Assembly: GCA_041687675.1 (NCBI GenBank)
Contig: JAWLBM010000051.1
Coordinates: 1 to 32,598 of the forward strand
Length of the DNA stretch: 32,598 bases
Direction: 5' to 3'
DNA from: JAWLBM01 sp041687675
GTDB lineage: Bacteria > Pseudomonadota > Alphaproteobacteria > Rhizobiales > Pleomorphomonadaceae
Position numbers and translations under genes: made by a program. The notes beneath the pieces were generated by a model. The model searched no databases. It was not told the origin of the DNA and saw only the letters and a list, made by a program, of their open reading frames with translations. Below are positions 16,570 through 25,271 of the stretch, piece by piece (position 1 is the first letter of the stretch; every line of letters starts with the position of its first letter).

Positions 16570-17595
16570 ATGATCCGTTTCCCTGCTTCGGGCACCCTCG
16601 CCCTCGCCGCGGCCGCCGCGCTGCTCCCCTCGCTCGCCGCCGCCGAGGTGAACGTCTACACCACCCGCGAACCGGGCCTGATCCAGCCGCTGCTCGACCG
16701 CTTCACCGCCGAGACCGGAATCGAGACGAGCGCCATCTTCGTCAAGGAGGGCCTCGCCGAGCGCGTCGCCGCCGAGGGCGCCAACTCGCCGGCCGACGTC
16801 CTGATGACCGTCGACTACGGCAACCTGATGGAGCTGGTGGAGCGCGACCTCACCCAGCCGGTGCAGTCCGACGTGCTCGAGGCGGCGATCCCTGAAAACC
16901 TGCGCGGCGAGAACGACGAGTGGTTCACGCTGTCGATGCGCGCCCGGGTGATCTACGCCTCGAGGGACCGCGTCGAGGAAACGGCGATGACCTACGAGGA
17001 CCTCGCCGACGACAAGTGGCAGGGCCGCGTCTGCATCCGTCCAGGCCAGCATCCCTACAACACCTCGCTGATCGCCGCCCTGATTACCCGCGACGGCCGC
17101 GAGGAAACGCAGGAGTGGCTGGCGGGCCTCAAGGACAACCTCGCCCGCACCCCGGGCGGCGGCGACCGCGACGTCGCCAAGGACATCCTCGCCGGCATCT
17201 GCGACATCGGCGTCGGCAACAGCTACTACGTGGGCCTGATGCGCTCGGGGTCCGGCGGCGAGGAGCAGAAGGCCTGGGCGGACGCGATCAAGGTGATCCT
17301 GCCCACCTTCGCCGACGGCAGCGGCACGCACGTCAACATCTCCGGCGCGGCCGTCGCGAAGAATGCGCCGAACAGGGAGGATGCGGTGAAGCTGCTGGAG
17401 TTCCTCGTCTCCGACGAGGCGCAGCAGATCTACGCCAACGCCAACTACGAGTACCCCGTGAAGCCCGGCGTCGCCGCCGACCCGATCATCGCCGAACTGG
17501 GCGAGCTGAAGATCGACCCGACGCCGCTGACCGAGATCGCCGCCAACCGCAAGGACGCCAGCATGCTGGTGGACGAGGTCGGCTTCGACAACTGA
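16570..17595 (+). CDS. Fe(3+) ABC transporter periplasmic binding protein (FbpA/FutA family)
   Basis: The 341-residue product starts with a signal peptide (MIRFPASGTLALAAAAALLP..., likely cut after AAA-25), then EVNVYTTREPGLIQPLLDRF, the hallmark start of FutA/FbpA/SfuA-type ferric-binding proteins. The conserved iron-ligand pair Tyr219-Tyr220 lies in GVGNSYYVGLM. The mature protein should capture Fe(3+) in the periplasm and pass it to the permease encoded next. ATG 16570 is chosen over an in-frame ATG at 16543 because GGAG lies about 9 bases upstream and the signal peptide starts there. The gap to the permease gene holds a strong hairpin. No ATPase gene for this transporter is in the window. 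Confidence 0.92.
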   Translation: MIRFPASGTLALAAAAALLPSLAAAEVNVYTTREPGLIQPLLDRFTAETGIETSAIFVKEGLAERVAAEGANSPADVLMTVDYGNLMELVERDLTQPVQSDVLEAAIPENLRGENDEWFTLSMRARVIYASRDRVEETAMTYEDLADDKWQGRVCIRPGQHPYNTSLIAALITRDGREETQEWLAGLKDNLARTPGGGDRDVAKDILAGICDIGVGNSYYVGLMRSGSGGEEQKAWADAIKVILPTFADGSGTHVNISGAAVAKNAPNREDAVKLLEFLVSDEAQQIYANANYEYPVKPGVAADPIIAELGELKIDPTPLTEIAANRKDASMLVDEVGFDN

Positions 17596-17624
17596 CCCGG
17601 GCCGCCGCGCCCCCGAGGACCTAC

Positions 17625-17658
17625 GATCCCGCCGCATCCGCGAGGGTGCGGCGGGATC
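17625..17658 (+). terminator. Intercistronic hairpin between binding protein and permease
   Basis: GATCCCGCCGCA (17625-17636) pairs perfectly with TGCGGCGGGATC (17647-17658), a 12-bp GC-rich stem with a 10-base loop. No T-run follows, so it is more likely a 3'-end stabiliser or partial attenuator that keeps binding-protein mRNA above permease mRNA, as is common in ABC transporter operons. The permease ATG lies 19 bases further on. Confidence 0.6.
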
Positions 17659-17677
17659 GCCGCGACGGATCCCGCCG

Positions 17678-19432
17678 ATGACCTCCCGCCGCCGACCGGC
17701 AGCCACGCTTGCGCCGGCCACCACCATGAGAGACCGCTCCGACCGGCTTTGGCTGCTCGCGAGCGGCCTCGTCGTTCTCGGCGTGCTCTCGCCGGTCGGC
17801 GGGCTGCTCTACTACGCCTCCAGGGGCTCCGGGGACCTCTGGCCGCACCTCGCCGGCACCATCCTGCCGCACGCGCTGCAGACGACCGTGCTGCTGCTCG
17901 GCGGGGTCGGCATCATCGTCTCGGTGGTCGGCGTCGGCATGGCCTGGCTCGTCGCCATGTACCGCTTCCCCGGACGGCGCCTGTTCGAATGGGCGCTGCT
18001 GCTGCCGCTGGCGGTGCCCACCTACATCGTCGCCTTCGCCTATCTCGACGTGATGCACCCGGTCGGACCCGTGCAGGGGGCGATCCGCGGCCTGTTCGGC
18101 TTCACCGACCCGCGGGCGCTGTGGTGGTTCCCGGAGATCCGCTCGCTGGGCGGGGCGATCGTGCTGCTGGGGTTCGTGCTCTACCCCTACGTCTACCTGC
18201 CCGCCCGGGCGCTCTTCCTGATGCAGTCGCCGTCGATGCTCGAGGTGGCGCGCACGCTCGGCGGCAGCCGGCGCCGGGTGTTCTTCCGCGTCGCGCTGCC
18301 GCTCGCCCGGCCGGCGGTCGCGGTCGGCGCCAGCCTCGCGCTGATGGAGGCGCTGAACGACATCGGCGCCTCGGAGTTCCTGGGGGTGCGCACGCTGACG
18401 GTCGCGATCTACACCACCTGGGTCACCCGCTCCTCGATCGAGGGCGCCTCGCAGATCGCGCTGGTGATGCTGGCCGTGGTGGTGGCGCTGGTCTGGCTGG
18501 AGCGGCGCGGGCGCCGTCGCCAGCGCTACGTCTCGCGGTCGAACCGCAGCCGCACCGCGGTGCCGACCCCGCTGACCGGCTGGAGGGCCGCCGGCGCGAC
18601 CCTCCTCGCCCTGCTGCCGATCGCGATCGGCTTCCTCGTGCCGGCGTCCTACCTCGTCCAGCATGCCCTCCGCCGGCTGGTCGAGCACGGCGTCCCGCCC
18701 GCCCTCGGCGGCTGGCTCGTCAACACGGTGCTCGCCTCCGCGGGCGCCACGGTGGCGGCCATCGCGGTCGGCCTCCTGGTCGCCTACACCGCCCGCTTCG
18801 CCCGCCACCGGCTCGCCCCCGCGCTGGTGCGGCTCTCCAGCATCGGCTACGCGGTCCCCGGCACGGTGCTCGCCGCCGGCATGCTGATGCCCTTCGCCAC
18901 CCTCGACAACTGGATCGCCGACGCCTGGCGGGCGGCCACGGGCGAGCGGATCGGGCTCGTCCTCTCCGGCCTCGGCATCGTGCTGATCTTCGGCTATGTG
19001 ATCCGCTTCCTCGGCGTCGCCTCCGGCGGCATCGAGGCGGGGCTGTCCAAGGTTCCCTCCTCCCTCGACATGGCCGCCCGCTCGCTCGGCTCGGAGCCGA
19101 TGCGCACCGTGGCGCGGATCCATGTGCCGCTGATCCGCCCGGCCATCGCCGCGGCCGGCCTGCTCGTCTTCGTCGACTGCATGAAGGAACTGCCGCTGAC
19201 GCTGCTCTTGCGCCCGCTCGGCTTCGAGACGCTGTCGACGACGGTCTACGGCGAGGCGGCGCGCGGCACCTACGAGGACGGCGCGATCGCCGCCTTGATG
19301 ATCGTGCTGGCCGGCCTCGGCCCGGTGGTGATGCTCGCCCGCACCAGCTTCCGCGACCAGCCGCAGGCGAGCGCCCGCGCCGGCTCCGGCAGCCGGGCGG
19401 TGCTGCCGGCCGACCCGATGCTGACCGGCTAG
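17678..19432 (+). CDS. Fe(3+) ABC transporter permease, fused two-domain (FbpB/SfuB family)
   Basis: A 584-residue inner-membrane protein with two BPD_transp_1 permease domains in tandem, about 12 membrane segments, the usual form of FbpB/SfuB ferric-iron permeases. The EAA coupling motifs are visible in each half: EVARTLGGSRRRVFFRVALPLARPAV and DMAARSLGSEPMRTVARIHVPLIRPAI. The second half ends with DCMKELPLTLLLRPLGFETLST, typical of iron(III) permeases. The first ATG is at 17678. Another at 17726 (MRDRSDRLWLL) would trim 16 non-conserved residues and may be the true start; neither has a strong ribosome-binding site. The TAG stop lies inside a palindromic repeat. The partner ATPase is encoded elsewhere. 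Confidence 0.9.
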   Translation: MTSRRRPAATLAPATTMRDRSDRLWLLASGLVVLGVLSPVGGLLYYASRGSGDLWPHLAGTILPHALQTTVLLLGGVGIIVSVVGVGMAWLVAMYRFPGRRLFEWALLLPLAVPTYIVAFAYLDVMHPVGPVQGAIRGLFGFTDPRALWWFPEIRSLGGAIVLLGFVLYPYVYLPARALFLMQSPSMLEVARTLGGSRRRVFFRVALPLARPAVAVGASLALMEALNDIGASEFLGVRTLTVAIYTTWVTRSSIEGASQIALVMLAVVVALVWLERRGRRRQRYVSRSNRSRTAVPTPLTGWRAAGATLLALLPIAIGFLVPASYLVQHALRRLVEHGVPPALGGWLVNTVLASAGATVAAIAVGLLVAYTARFARHRLAPALVRLSSIGYAVPGTVLAAGMLMPFATLDNWIADAWRAATGERIGLVLSGLGIVLIFGYVIRFLGVASGGIEAGLSKVPSSLDMAARSLGSEPMRTVARIHVPLIRPAIAAAGLLVFVDCMKELPLTLLLRPLGFETLSTTVYGEAARGTYEDGAIAALMIVLAGLGPVVMLARTSFRDQPQASARAGSGSRAVLPADPMLTG

Positions 19433-19482
19433 AGCATATTCCGTTAAGATCGAACCGATCTGAACGACAAGAATATGCTCTA
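19430..19482. repeat. GAGCATATTC palindromic element overlapping the permease stop codon
   Basis: TAGAGCATATTC (19430-19441) and GAATATGCTCTA (19471-19482) are perfect 12-bp inverted arms. Inside them CGTT-a-AGATCG / CGATCT-g-AACG forms a second stem, so the 53-base element can fold almost end to end. AGAGCAT...ATGCTCT palindromes are a recurrent intergenic repeat type in Rhizobiales. It is strikingly AT-rich against its surroundings. Its first three bases are the TAG stop of the permease. Confidence 0.75.
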
Positions 19483-19508
19483 GCTTTGACTCTTGAGCGA
19501 TTTCTCGT

Positions 19509-19532
19509 CGATCAGGTGATGCCACCTGATCG
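19509..19532. terminator. Hairpin between convergent permease and trkH genes
   Basis: CGATCAGGTG (19509-19518) pairs with CACCTGATCG (19523-19532), a perfect 10-bp stem with a 4-base loop. It lies 17 bases after the stop of trkH (minus) and 77 bases after the permease stop. No clear T-run follows on either strand, so its role as terminator, or as the second half of the palindromic element upstream, is uncertain. Confidence 0.5.
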
Positions 19533-19548
19533 GAAAGCGCTTGACGTT

Positions 19549-20997
19549 TCACCGCCGCCAGAACGCCGGGCTGAGCACGACCAGCACGACGACCACCTCG
19601 AGCCGCCCGAGGAGCATGGCCGCCGACAGCAGCCACAGCGCAGCCTCCGGCAGCGTCGCGTAGTTGCCCGCCGGCCCGATCACCGGGCCGATGCCGGGGC
19701 CGACGTTGGCGAGGGCCTGCGACACGGCGGAGATCGCGGTGACGAAGTCGATGCCGCAGGCCGAGACCGCGGCGGTGAACGCCACCAGCGACAGCACGAA
19801 CACCCAGACGAAGGCCGAGACGGAGCGGACGATCTCGTCGTCGACGATGCGCTCGTTGTAGGTGATCCGCACGATGCGGTGCGGCTGCAGCCGGGTCAGG
19901 ATCTGGTTGCGCGCCATCTTGCCGAGGAGCAGCAGCCGGTAGGGCTTGATGCCGCCGGCCGTCGACCCGGTGCAGCCGCCGATATAGGTGATCAGGAAGA
20001 ACAGCATCTCGGGGAAGGGTCCCCAGGCGACGTAGTTGTCGCTGGCGAAGCCCGTGGTCGAGATCACCGACAGCACGTTGAAGAAGGTCGGCCAGAGCGC
20101 GTCCTCGAGGCGGACGCCGGCGGCCAGCACCCGCCAGAGCGACATCACCGCCGTCACCGCCAGGACCAGCATGATGAAGAAGCGGATCTGCTCGTCGCGC
20201 CAGATCGCGTCCGGGCGGCCGTGGAACACGAGCACCATCAGCGGGAAGGTCAGCGCCCCGAGGAACATCAGCACGGCGAGCACGAGTTCCACCGCGAAGC
20301 TGTCGAAGGCGCCGATCGAGCTGTCGTAGTTGGCGAAGCCCCCGGTGGCGATGCCGGTCATCGCGTGCACCGCCGCGTCGAGCGGCGAGAGACCGAGCGC
20401 GAGGAGCCCGAACAGGCCGGCCACCGTCAGCGCGAAGTAGAGGAAGGTGATCTGGCGCAGCAGCACCACCACCCGCGCCGTCGCCTTGTCGCTGACGTCG
20501 GAGCTCTCCATGCGGAACAGCTGCATCCCCGAGATGCGCAGGAAGGGCAGCAGCACGATGCCGAGCGCGATCACCCCGAGGCCGCCGACCCACTGCATCA
20601 GCCCCCGCCAGAGCAGCAGCCCCGGCGGCAGCGTCTCCAGGCCCGAGACGACGGTCGCCCCCGTCGAGGTGAAGCCCGAGACCCCCTCGAAGAAGGCGCC
20701 GGCATAGGAGATCGGCAGCGAGGAGAAGTAGAGCGGCACCGAGCCGATCAGGCTCATCACCACCCAGGCCAGCACGGTCAGCAGGAAGCCCTGCCGCAGG
20801 CTCAGCCGGAACGGGCCGCTCCAGGTGGCCGTCGACAGCAGCATGCCGAAGCCGACGGTCAGCACCGCCGAGAGCACGAAGATCTGCCAGTCGGGATTGT
20901 CGGCGGCGAGGTCCACCAGCGCGCAGATCAGCATCAGCGGCCCGGCCGTGATGCACAGCACCCCGATCACGAAGAGGACGGGCCTCAGTTCGGTCAA
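19549..20997 (-). CDS. trkH: TrkH potassium uptake protein, TTG start
   Basis: TrkH is the membrane-spanning subunit of the Trk K+ uptake system. The 482-residue product is all hydrophobic helices with the four selectivity-filter loops of the family: GFTSTGATVVSGLE, MTGIATGGFANYDSS, VISTTGFASDNYVAW and ALANVGPGIGPVIG. It also has FITYIGGCTGSTAGGIKPYR. No ATG or GTG lies at the expected N-terminus. The best start is TTG at 20997 (encoding Met-TELRPVLFVIGVL), preceded by a G-run (GGGGG), giving the usual family length. The regulatory subunit TrkA is not in the window. The gene lies 125 bases downstream of potI on the same strand, separated by GC-rich palindromes such as CCCGACCGGTCGGG (21018-21031). 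Confidence 0.88.
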   Translation of the reverse strand: MTELRPVLFVIGVLCITAGPLMLICALVDLAADNPDWQIFVLSAVLTVGFGMLLSTATWSGPFRLSLRQGFLLTVLAWVVMSLIGSVPLYFSSLPISYAGAFFEGVSGFTSTGATVVSGLETLPPGLLLWRGLMQWVGGLGVIALGIVLLPFLRISGMQLFRMESSDVSDKATARVVVLLRQITFLYFALTVAGLFGLLALGLSPLDAAVHAMTGIATGGFANYDSSIGAFDSFAVELVLAVLMFLGALTFPLMVLVFHGRPDAIWRDEQIRFFIMLVLAVTAVMSLWRVLAAGVRLEDALWPTFFNVLSVISTTGFASDNYVAWGPFPEMLFFLITYIGGCTGSTAGGIKPYRLLLLGKMARNQILTRLQPHRIVRITYNERIVDDEIVRSVSAFVWVFVLSLVAFTAAVSACGIDFVTAISAVSQALANVGPGIGPVIGPAGNYATLPEAALWLLSAAMLLGRLEVVVVLVVLSPAFWRR

Positions 20998-21122
20998 GCG
21001 GCTACCCCCGGGCGTCGCCCGACCGGTCGGGCGCGTTCTCGCTGTCCGGTGGTGCCCGATCCGGCGGCGAGAGGCAACCCCGCTCTCGCGGCGACGGTGG
21101 GCGACGCCATCCGGACCGGCCG

Positions 21123-21941
21123 TCAGGCGCCGGCCGCGGCGCGCTCGGCCTTGTCGCGCTCGATCTGGCTGTGCCGGGTGGCGACCGAGGCGACGACGAC
21201 GCCGACCGCCACGATGGCGATCAGGATGGTGCAGACCGCGTTGATCTCCGGCGTCACGCCGAGCCGGACCTGGCTGTAGATCTTGATCGGCAGCGTGGTG
21301 GCCCCCGGCCCGGTGTTGAAGCTGGCGATCACCAGGTCGTCCAGCGACAGGGTGAAGGCCAGCATCCAGCCGGCCACCACCGCCGGCAGGATCAGCGGCA
21401 GGGTGACGGCGAAGAAGGTCTTCACCGGCGGGCAGCCGAGGTCGAGAGCCGCCTCCTCGAGGCTGCGGTCGAAGGTCACCAGCCGCGACTGCACCACCAC
21501 CGCGACGAAGCACATGGTGAGGGTGACGTGCGCGAAGGTCACCGTCCAGAAGCCGCGGTCGAAGTTGATCGACACGAAGAGGAGGAGGAGCGAGAGGCCG
21601 GTGATCACCTCCGGCATCACCAGCGGCGCGTAGACCATCGCCGAGAAGGCGGTGCGGCCGATGAAGCGGCGGTAGCGGTCGAGGGTGAGGGCGGCGAGGG
21701 TGCCGAGCACTGTGGCGATGGTGGCCGACAGGATGCCGACCCTCACCGTCACCCAGGCGGCGTCCATCAGGCCCTCGTTGTTCAGCATCTCCACGTACCA
21801 TTTCGTGGAGAAGCCGCCCCAGACGGTGACCAGCTGCGATTCGTTGAAGGAGAAGATCACCAGAAGCAGGATCGGGATGTAGAGGAAGGCGAACCCGACC
21901 ACCAGCGAGGTGAGGTTGAACCAGGAGAAGGAGCGGCTCAT
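21123..21941 (-). CDS. potI: Putrescine ABC transporter permease PotI
   Basis: A 272-residue inner-membrane permease with six predicted helices, typical of PotI/PotC. The N-terminus (FAFLYIPILLLVIFSFNES) and the EAA motif EEAALDLGCPPVKTFFAVTLPLILP fit the family, and the FTLSLDDLVIASFNTGPGATTLPIKIYS segment is characteristic of polyamine permeases. It should pair with PotH to form the channel driven by PotG. It begins four bases after the potH stop, so the two are translationally coupled, and is the last gene of the potFGHI run. Confidence 0.92.
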   Translation of the reverse strand: MSRSFSWFNLTSLVVGFAFLYIPILLLVIFSFNESQLVTVWGGFSTKWYVEMLNNEGLMDAAWVTVRVGILSATIATVLGTLAALTLDRYRRFIGRTAFSAMVYAPLVMPEVITGLSLLLLFVSINFDRGFWTVTFAHVTLTMCFVAVVVQSRLVTFDRSLEEAALDLGCPPVKTFFAVTLPLILPAVVAGWMLAFTLSLDDLVIASFNTGPGATTLPIKIYSQVRLGVTPEINAVCTILIAIVAVGVVVASVATRHSQIERDKAERAAAGA

Positions 21942-21945
21942 GGCG

Positions 21946-22899
21946 TCAGACCTTCTTCTGGTAGTTCTGGAACAGCACGATCGGCACCACCAGGATCATC
22001 AGCAGCACCACCGCCACCGCCGACGACAGCGGCCAGTCGCGGTTGGAGAAGAACTCCGACCAGAGCGTCTTGCCGATCATCAGGGTGCTCGAGCCGCCGA
22101 GAAGGTCGGGGATGACGAACTCGCCGACGATCGGGATGAAGCAGAGGAAGGAGCCTGCGATCACCCCCGGAATCGACAGCGGGAAGGTGATCATCCAGAA
22201 CGCCTTCAGCGGCGGGCAGCCGAGGTCGGAGGCGGCCTCGAGCAGCGTCTCGTCGAGCTTCTCCAGCGCGGCGTAGAGCGGCAGCACCATGAACGGCAGG
22301 TAGGAGTAGACGATGCCGATGAAGACGGCGGTCTCCGTGTTGAAGACCCGCACCTGGTCCTCGGGGCCGTAGACGCCGATCGCCTGCAGGAAGACGGTGA
22401 GCAGGCCCTCCGGCTTGAGGATGCCGATCCAGGCGTAGACGCGGATCAGGAAGGACGTCCAGAAGGGCAGGATCACCAGCATGACCAGCATGGGCCGCAG
22501 CGACTTCGGCGCGCGCGCCATGCCGTAGGCGATCGGGTAGCCGACGATCAGCAGCAGCACCGTCGAGACGAAGGCGATCCGGAGGCTCGAGAGGTAGCTC
22601 TGGATGTAGAGGGAATCGCTGAGGAGGAACCAGTAGTTCTCGAGGTCGAACTCGGAGAAGGCCTCGATGAGGCTGGACAGGCTGTCGATCACCGGGGTGT
22701 AGGGCGGCATCGCCAGCGCGTAGTCCGACAGCGAGATCTTCAGGATGATGACGAAGGGCGCGAGGAAGAAGACCAGCAGCCAGGCGTAGGGAATCGCCAC
22801 CACCAGCCACCGGGTCCAGGAGCGACCGGCCGAGCGGCGCGGCGGGGCCGCCTCCCGGGCGGAGGCGACGGGTCCGGCGGATGCTTCCGTTTCGGCCAT
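21946..22899 (-). CDS. potH: Putrescine ABC transporter permease PotH
   Basis: A 317-residue permease with a cytoplasmic Pro/Ala/Arg-rich N-terminus, then six helices starting at WLVVAIPYAWLLVFFLAPFV. Conserved features of PotH are ILPFWTSFLIRVYAWIGILK, the EAA motif EAASDLGCPPLKAFWMITFPLSIPG and GEFVIPDLLGGSSTLMIGKTLW. It forms the heterodimeric membrane channel with PotI. The gene starts 10 bases downstream of the potG stop and ends four bases before the potI start. Confidence 0.93.
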   Translation of the reverse strand: MAETEASAGPVASAREAAPPRRSAGRSWTRWLVVAIPYAWLLVFFLAPFVIILKISLSDYALAMPPYTPVIDSLSSLIEAFSEFDLENYWFLLSDSLYIQSYLSSLRIAFVSTVLLLIVGYPIAYGMARAPKSLRPMLVMLVILPFWTSFLIRVYAWIGILKPEGLLTVFLQAIGVYGPEDQVRVFNTETAVFIGIVYSYLPFMVLPLYAALEKLDETLLEAASDLGCPPLKAFWMITFPLSIPGVIAGSFLCFIPIVGEFVIPDLLGGSSTLMIGKTLWSEFFSNRDWPLSSAVAVVLLMILVVPIVLFQNYQKKV

Positions 22900-22909
22900 C
22901 GCCGTCTCC

Positions 22910-24061
22910 TCAGTCGGTGAGCACGATGCCGGCGTCGCGCGGCCAGGTCAGCCAGACCTCGTCGTCCCAGGTGATCGGCCGCTCGACGAGGCGGGTGACG
23001 TTGGCGATGGTGGACTTCACCACCGCGCCGTTGGGCAGCTTCACCCGGTAGACCGAGACGTCGCCGAGGTAGCCGATGTCCCAGACCGTGCCCTTGACCA
23101 CGTTGACCGACCCATCCGGCGGGGCATCCTGCGAGATGCGGACCTTCTCCGGGCGGATGGCGAACCAGGCCGTCTCGCCGGGCGCGGCGCCCGGGCCGGC
23201 GTGCTCGGCCTCGATCTCGCTGCCGATGCTGTCGCAGGCGAGCCGCACCACCTCGCCGTTCACGGCCGCGAGCCGGCCTTCGATCAGGTTGATGTCGCCG
23301 ATGAAGTCGGCGACGTAGCGCGAGTTCGGCTGCTCGTAGATCTCGGCCGGCGTGGCGATCTGGATCATGCGGCCCTGGTTCATCACCGCGATCCGGTCGG
23401 CGATGGTCATCGCCTCCTCCTGGTCGTGGGTGACGACCACGAAGGTGAGCCCCAGCTGCTGCTGGATGTCCATCAGCTCGAACTGGGTCTCCTCGCGCAG
23501 CTTCTTGTCGAGCGCGCCGAGCGGCTCGTCGAGCAGCAGCACCTTCGGCCGCTTGGCGAGGGAGCGGGCGAGCGCCACGCGCTGGCGCTGGCCGCCGGAG
23601 AGCTGGTGCGGCTTGCGCTTGGCGAAGCTCTCCAGCTTGACGAGCCGGAGCATCTCCTCGACGCGCGCGTCGATCTCGCCCTTCGGCAGCTTGTCCTGCT
23701 TGAGGCCGAAGGCGATGTTGCCCTCGACGCTCATGTGCGGGAACAGCGCGTAGGACTGGAACATCATGTTCACCGGCCGCCGGTAGGGCGGCACGCCGGC
23801 GAGGTCCCGGCCCTCCAGCAGGATCCGCCCGCGGGTCGGGTCCTCGAAGCCCGCGAGCATGCGCATAAGGGTCGTCTTGCCGCAGCCCGAGGGGCCGAGC
23901 AGGGCGAAGAACTCCTTCTCGTAGATGTCGAGGGTAAGGTCGTCCACGGCGACGAACTCGCCGAATTTCTTGGTGACCCCCTCGAAGCGGATGTAGGGCT
24001 TGGCCTGCGGGTCCGCCCAGGGCTGGAACGTCCGCTTCACCGGTCCCATCGACTTCGCCAT
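22910..24061 (-). CDS. potG: Polyamine ABC transporter ATP-binding protein PotG
   Basis: A 383-residue ATPase. Walker A GPSGCGKTT, the signature LSGGQRQRVALARSL, and Walker B/D-loop VLLLDEPLGALDKKLRE followed by the switch His (VVVTHDQEE) are all intact. A C-terminal TOBE-type domain of about 120 residues (AIRPEKVRIS, VVKGTVWDIGYLGDVSVYRVKLPNG) is usual for PotA/PotG. It powers uptake of putrescine through PotH-PotI. The N-terminal leader (MGPVKRTFQPWADPQAKPYIRFEGVTKKFG) matches PotG rather than PotA. A 10-bp GC hairpin lies between it and potF. Confidence 0.93.
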   Translation of the reverse strand: MAKSMGPVKRTFQPWADPQAKPYIRFEGVTKKFGEFVAVDDLTLDIYEKEFFALLGPSGCGKTTLMRMLAGFEDPTRGRILLEGRDLAGVPPYRRPVNMMFQSYALFPHMSVEGNIAFGLKQDKLPKGEIDARVEEMLRLVKLESFAKRKPHQLSGGQRQRVALARSLAKRPKVLLLDEPLGALDKKLREETQFELMDIQQQLGLTFVVVTHDQEEAMTIADRIAVMNQGRMIQIATPAEIYEQPNSRYVADFIGDINLIEGRLAAVNGEVVRLACDSIGSEIEAEHAGPGAAPGETAWFAIRPEKVRISQDAPPDGSVNVVKGTVWDIGYLGDVSVYRVKLPNGAVVKSTIANVTRLVERPITWDDEVWLTWPRDAGIVLTD

Positions 24062-24101
24062 TCGCGCGCCCCCGCCGATCCCGTCCCCGCGCCCAAGAAG
24101 C

Positions 24102-24125
24102 GGCGCCCGGCCGGAGCCGGGCGCC
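24102..24125 (-). terminator. Intercistronic hairpin between potF and potG
   Basis: GGCGCCCGGC (24102-24111) pairs with GCCGGGCGCC (24116-24125), a perfect 10-bp stem with a 4-base loop, 13 bases after the potF stop. No T-run follows on the minus strand. Like the hairpin in the iron operon, it probably protects binding-protein mRNA or attenuates transcription into the membrane genes. Confidence 0.6.
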
Positions 24126-24137
24126 GTCGTCGTCCGG

Positions 24138-25238
24138 TCAGGTCCCGGTCTTCACCTCGGTCCAGGTACGGGTGAGCGTGCGCTGGCTGCGGGCGTCGTA
24201 GGGCGACACCGAGAACAGGCGCTCGGTCACCTCCGGCGTCGGATAGACCGCCGGGTTGTTCAGCACCTCGGGGTCGAGGTACTGCTGGGAGGCGAGGTTG
24301 CCGTTGGCGTAGGCGATGTAGTTCGACGCCTTGGCGATCACCTCCGGGCGCATCATGAAGTTCATGAACTCGTGCGCCTCCTCGACATTGCGGGCATCCG
24401 CCGGGATGGCCATGTTGTCGAACCAGAGCAGCGCGCCCTCCTTGGGGATGCGGTACTCGATGTTGACGCCGTTGCCGGCCTCCTCGGCGCGCGCCTGCGC
24501 CTGCAGGATGTCGCCGGACCAGCCGAGGGCGATGCAGATGTCGCCGTTGGCGAGCGCGTTGATGTACTCCGAGGAGTGGAACTTCTGGACGTAGGGCGCG
24601 ATCTGCTTCAAGAGCTCGCCCGCCGCCTTGATGTCCTCGGCGTCCTTGGAGTCCGGATCCTTGCCCATGTAGTTGAGCGCGGCCGGGATGATCTCGTCAG
24701 GGGCATCGAGGATGTGGATGCCGCAGTCCTTGAACTTGGATGCGATCTCCGGGTTGAAGATCAGCTCGATAGAGTCGATCGGCGCGTCGGGCATGATCGC
24801 CCGGACCTTGTCGACGTTCACGCCGAGGCCCGTGGTGCCCCACATGTAGTTGATGGCGTGCTCGTTGCCCGGGTCGTACTTCTGCAGCCGCTCCATCACC
24901 GCCGGCCACATGTGCTCGAGGTTCGGCAGCTTCGACTTGTCGAGCGGCTGGAACACCCCGGCCTGGATCTGGCGGGCGAGGAAGGTGCCGGTGGGCACCA
25001 CCACGTCGTAGCCCGAGCCGCCGGCGAGCAGCTTGGTCTCGAGGAGCTCGTTGCTGTCGAAGACGTCGTAGACGACCTTGATCCCGGTCTCCTTGGTGAA
25101 GTCCTCGAGGATCGTCTCGTCGATGTAGTCCGACCAGTTGTAGACGTTGACGACGCGCTCCTGCGCGGCGGCGGCGGTGAGGCCGGCGGCGAGGGCCGCG
25201 GCGGCGACACCGATCTTGAACGTCAAGGTTCCTGTCAT
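24138..25238 (-). CDS. potF: Putrescine-binding periplasmic protein PotF
   Basis: The 366-residue product has a signal peptide (MTGTLTFKIGVAAAALAAGL..., likely cut after AAA-25) and then VVNVYNWSDYIDETILEDF and KVVYDVFDSNELLETKL. These match E. coli PotF along the whole length, including MWGTTGLGVNVDKV, HSSEYINALANGDICIALGWSGD and IPKEGALLWFDNMAIPADA. It binds putrescine in the periplasm for PotGHI. ATG 25238 follows GGAGGAAGG at ideal distance. The frame stays open upstream into 25436 but that stretch is not coding-like. It lies downstream of the puuA-like gene on the same strand, with a 194-base gap that contains its own promoter candidate. Confidence 0.94.
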   Translation of the reverse strand: MTGTLTFKIGVAAAALAAGLTAAAAQERVVNVYNWSDYIDETILEDFTKETGIKVVYDVFDSNELLETKLLAGGSGYDVVVPTGTFLARQIQAGVFQPLDKSKLPNLEHMWPAVMERLQKYDPGNEHAINYMWGTTGLGVNVDKVRAIMPDAPIDSIELIFNPEIASKFKDCGIHILDAPDEIIPAALNYMGKDPDSKDAEDIKAAGELLKQIAPYVQKFHSSEYINALANGDICIALGWSGDILQAQARAEEAGNGVNIEYRIPKEGALLWFDNMAIPADARNVEEAHEFMNFMMRPEVIAKASNYIAYANGNLASQQYLDPEVLNNPAVYPTPEVTERLFSVSPYDARSQRTLTRTWTEVKTGT

Positions 25239-25271
25239 TCGTCCTTCCTCCAGAATTCGATACGACCAGGC

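Noticed and set aside
17621..20956. 1111-codon minus-strand frame spanning the iron permease and trkH
   Set aside because: It covers two genes of different strands plus the AT-rich palindrome, has no family match and is dominated by Arg, Gly and Asp.
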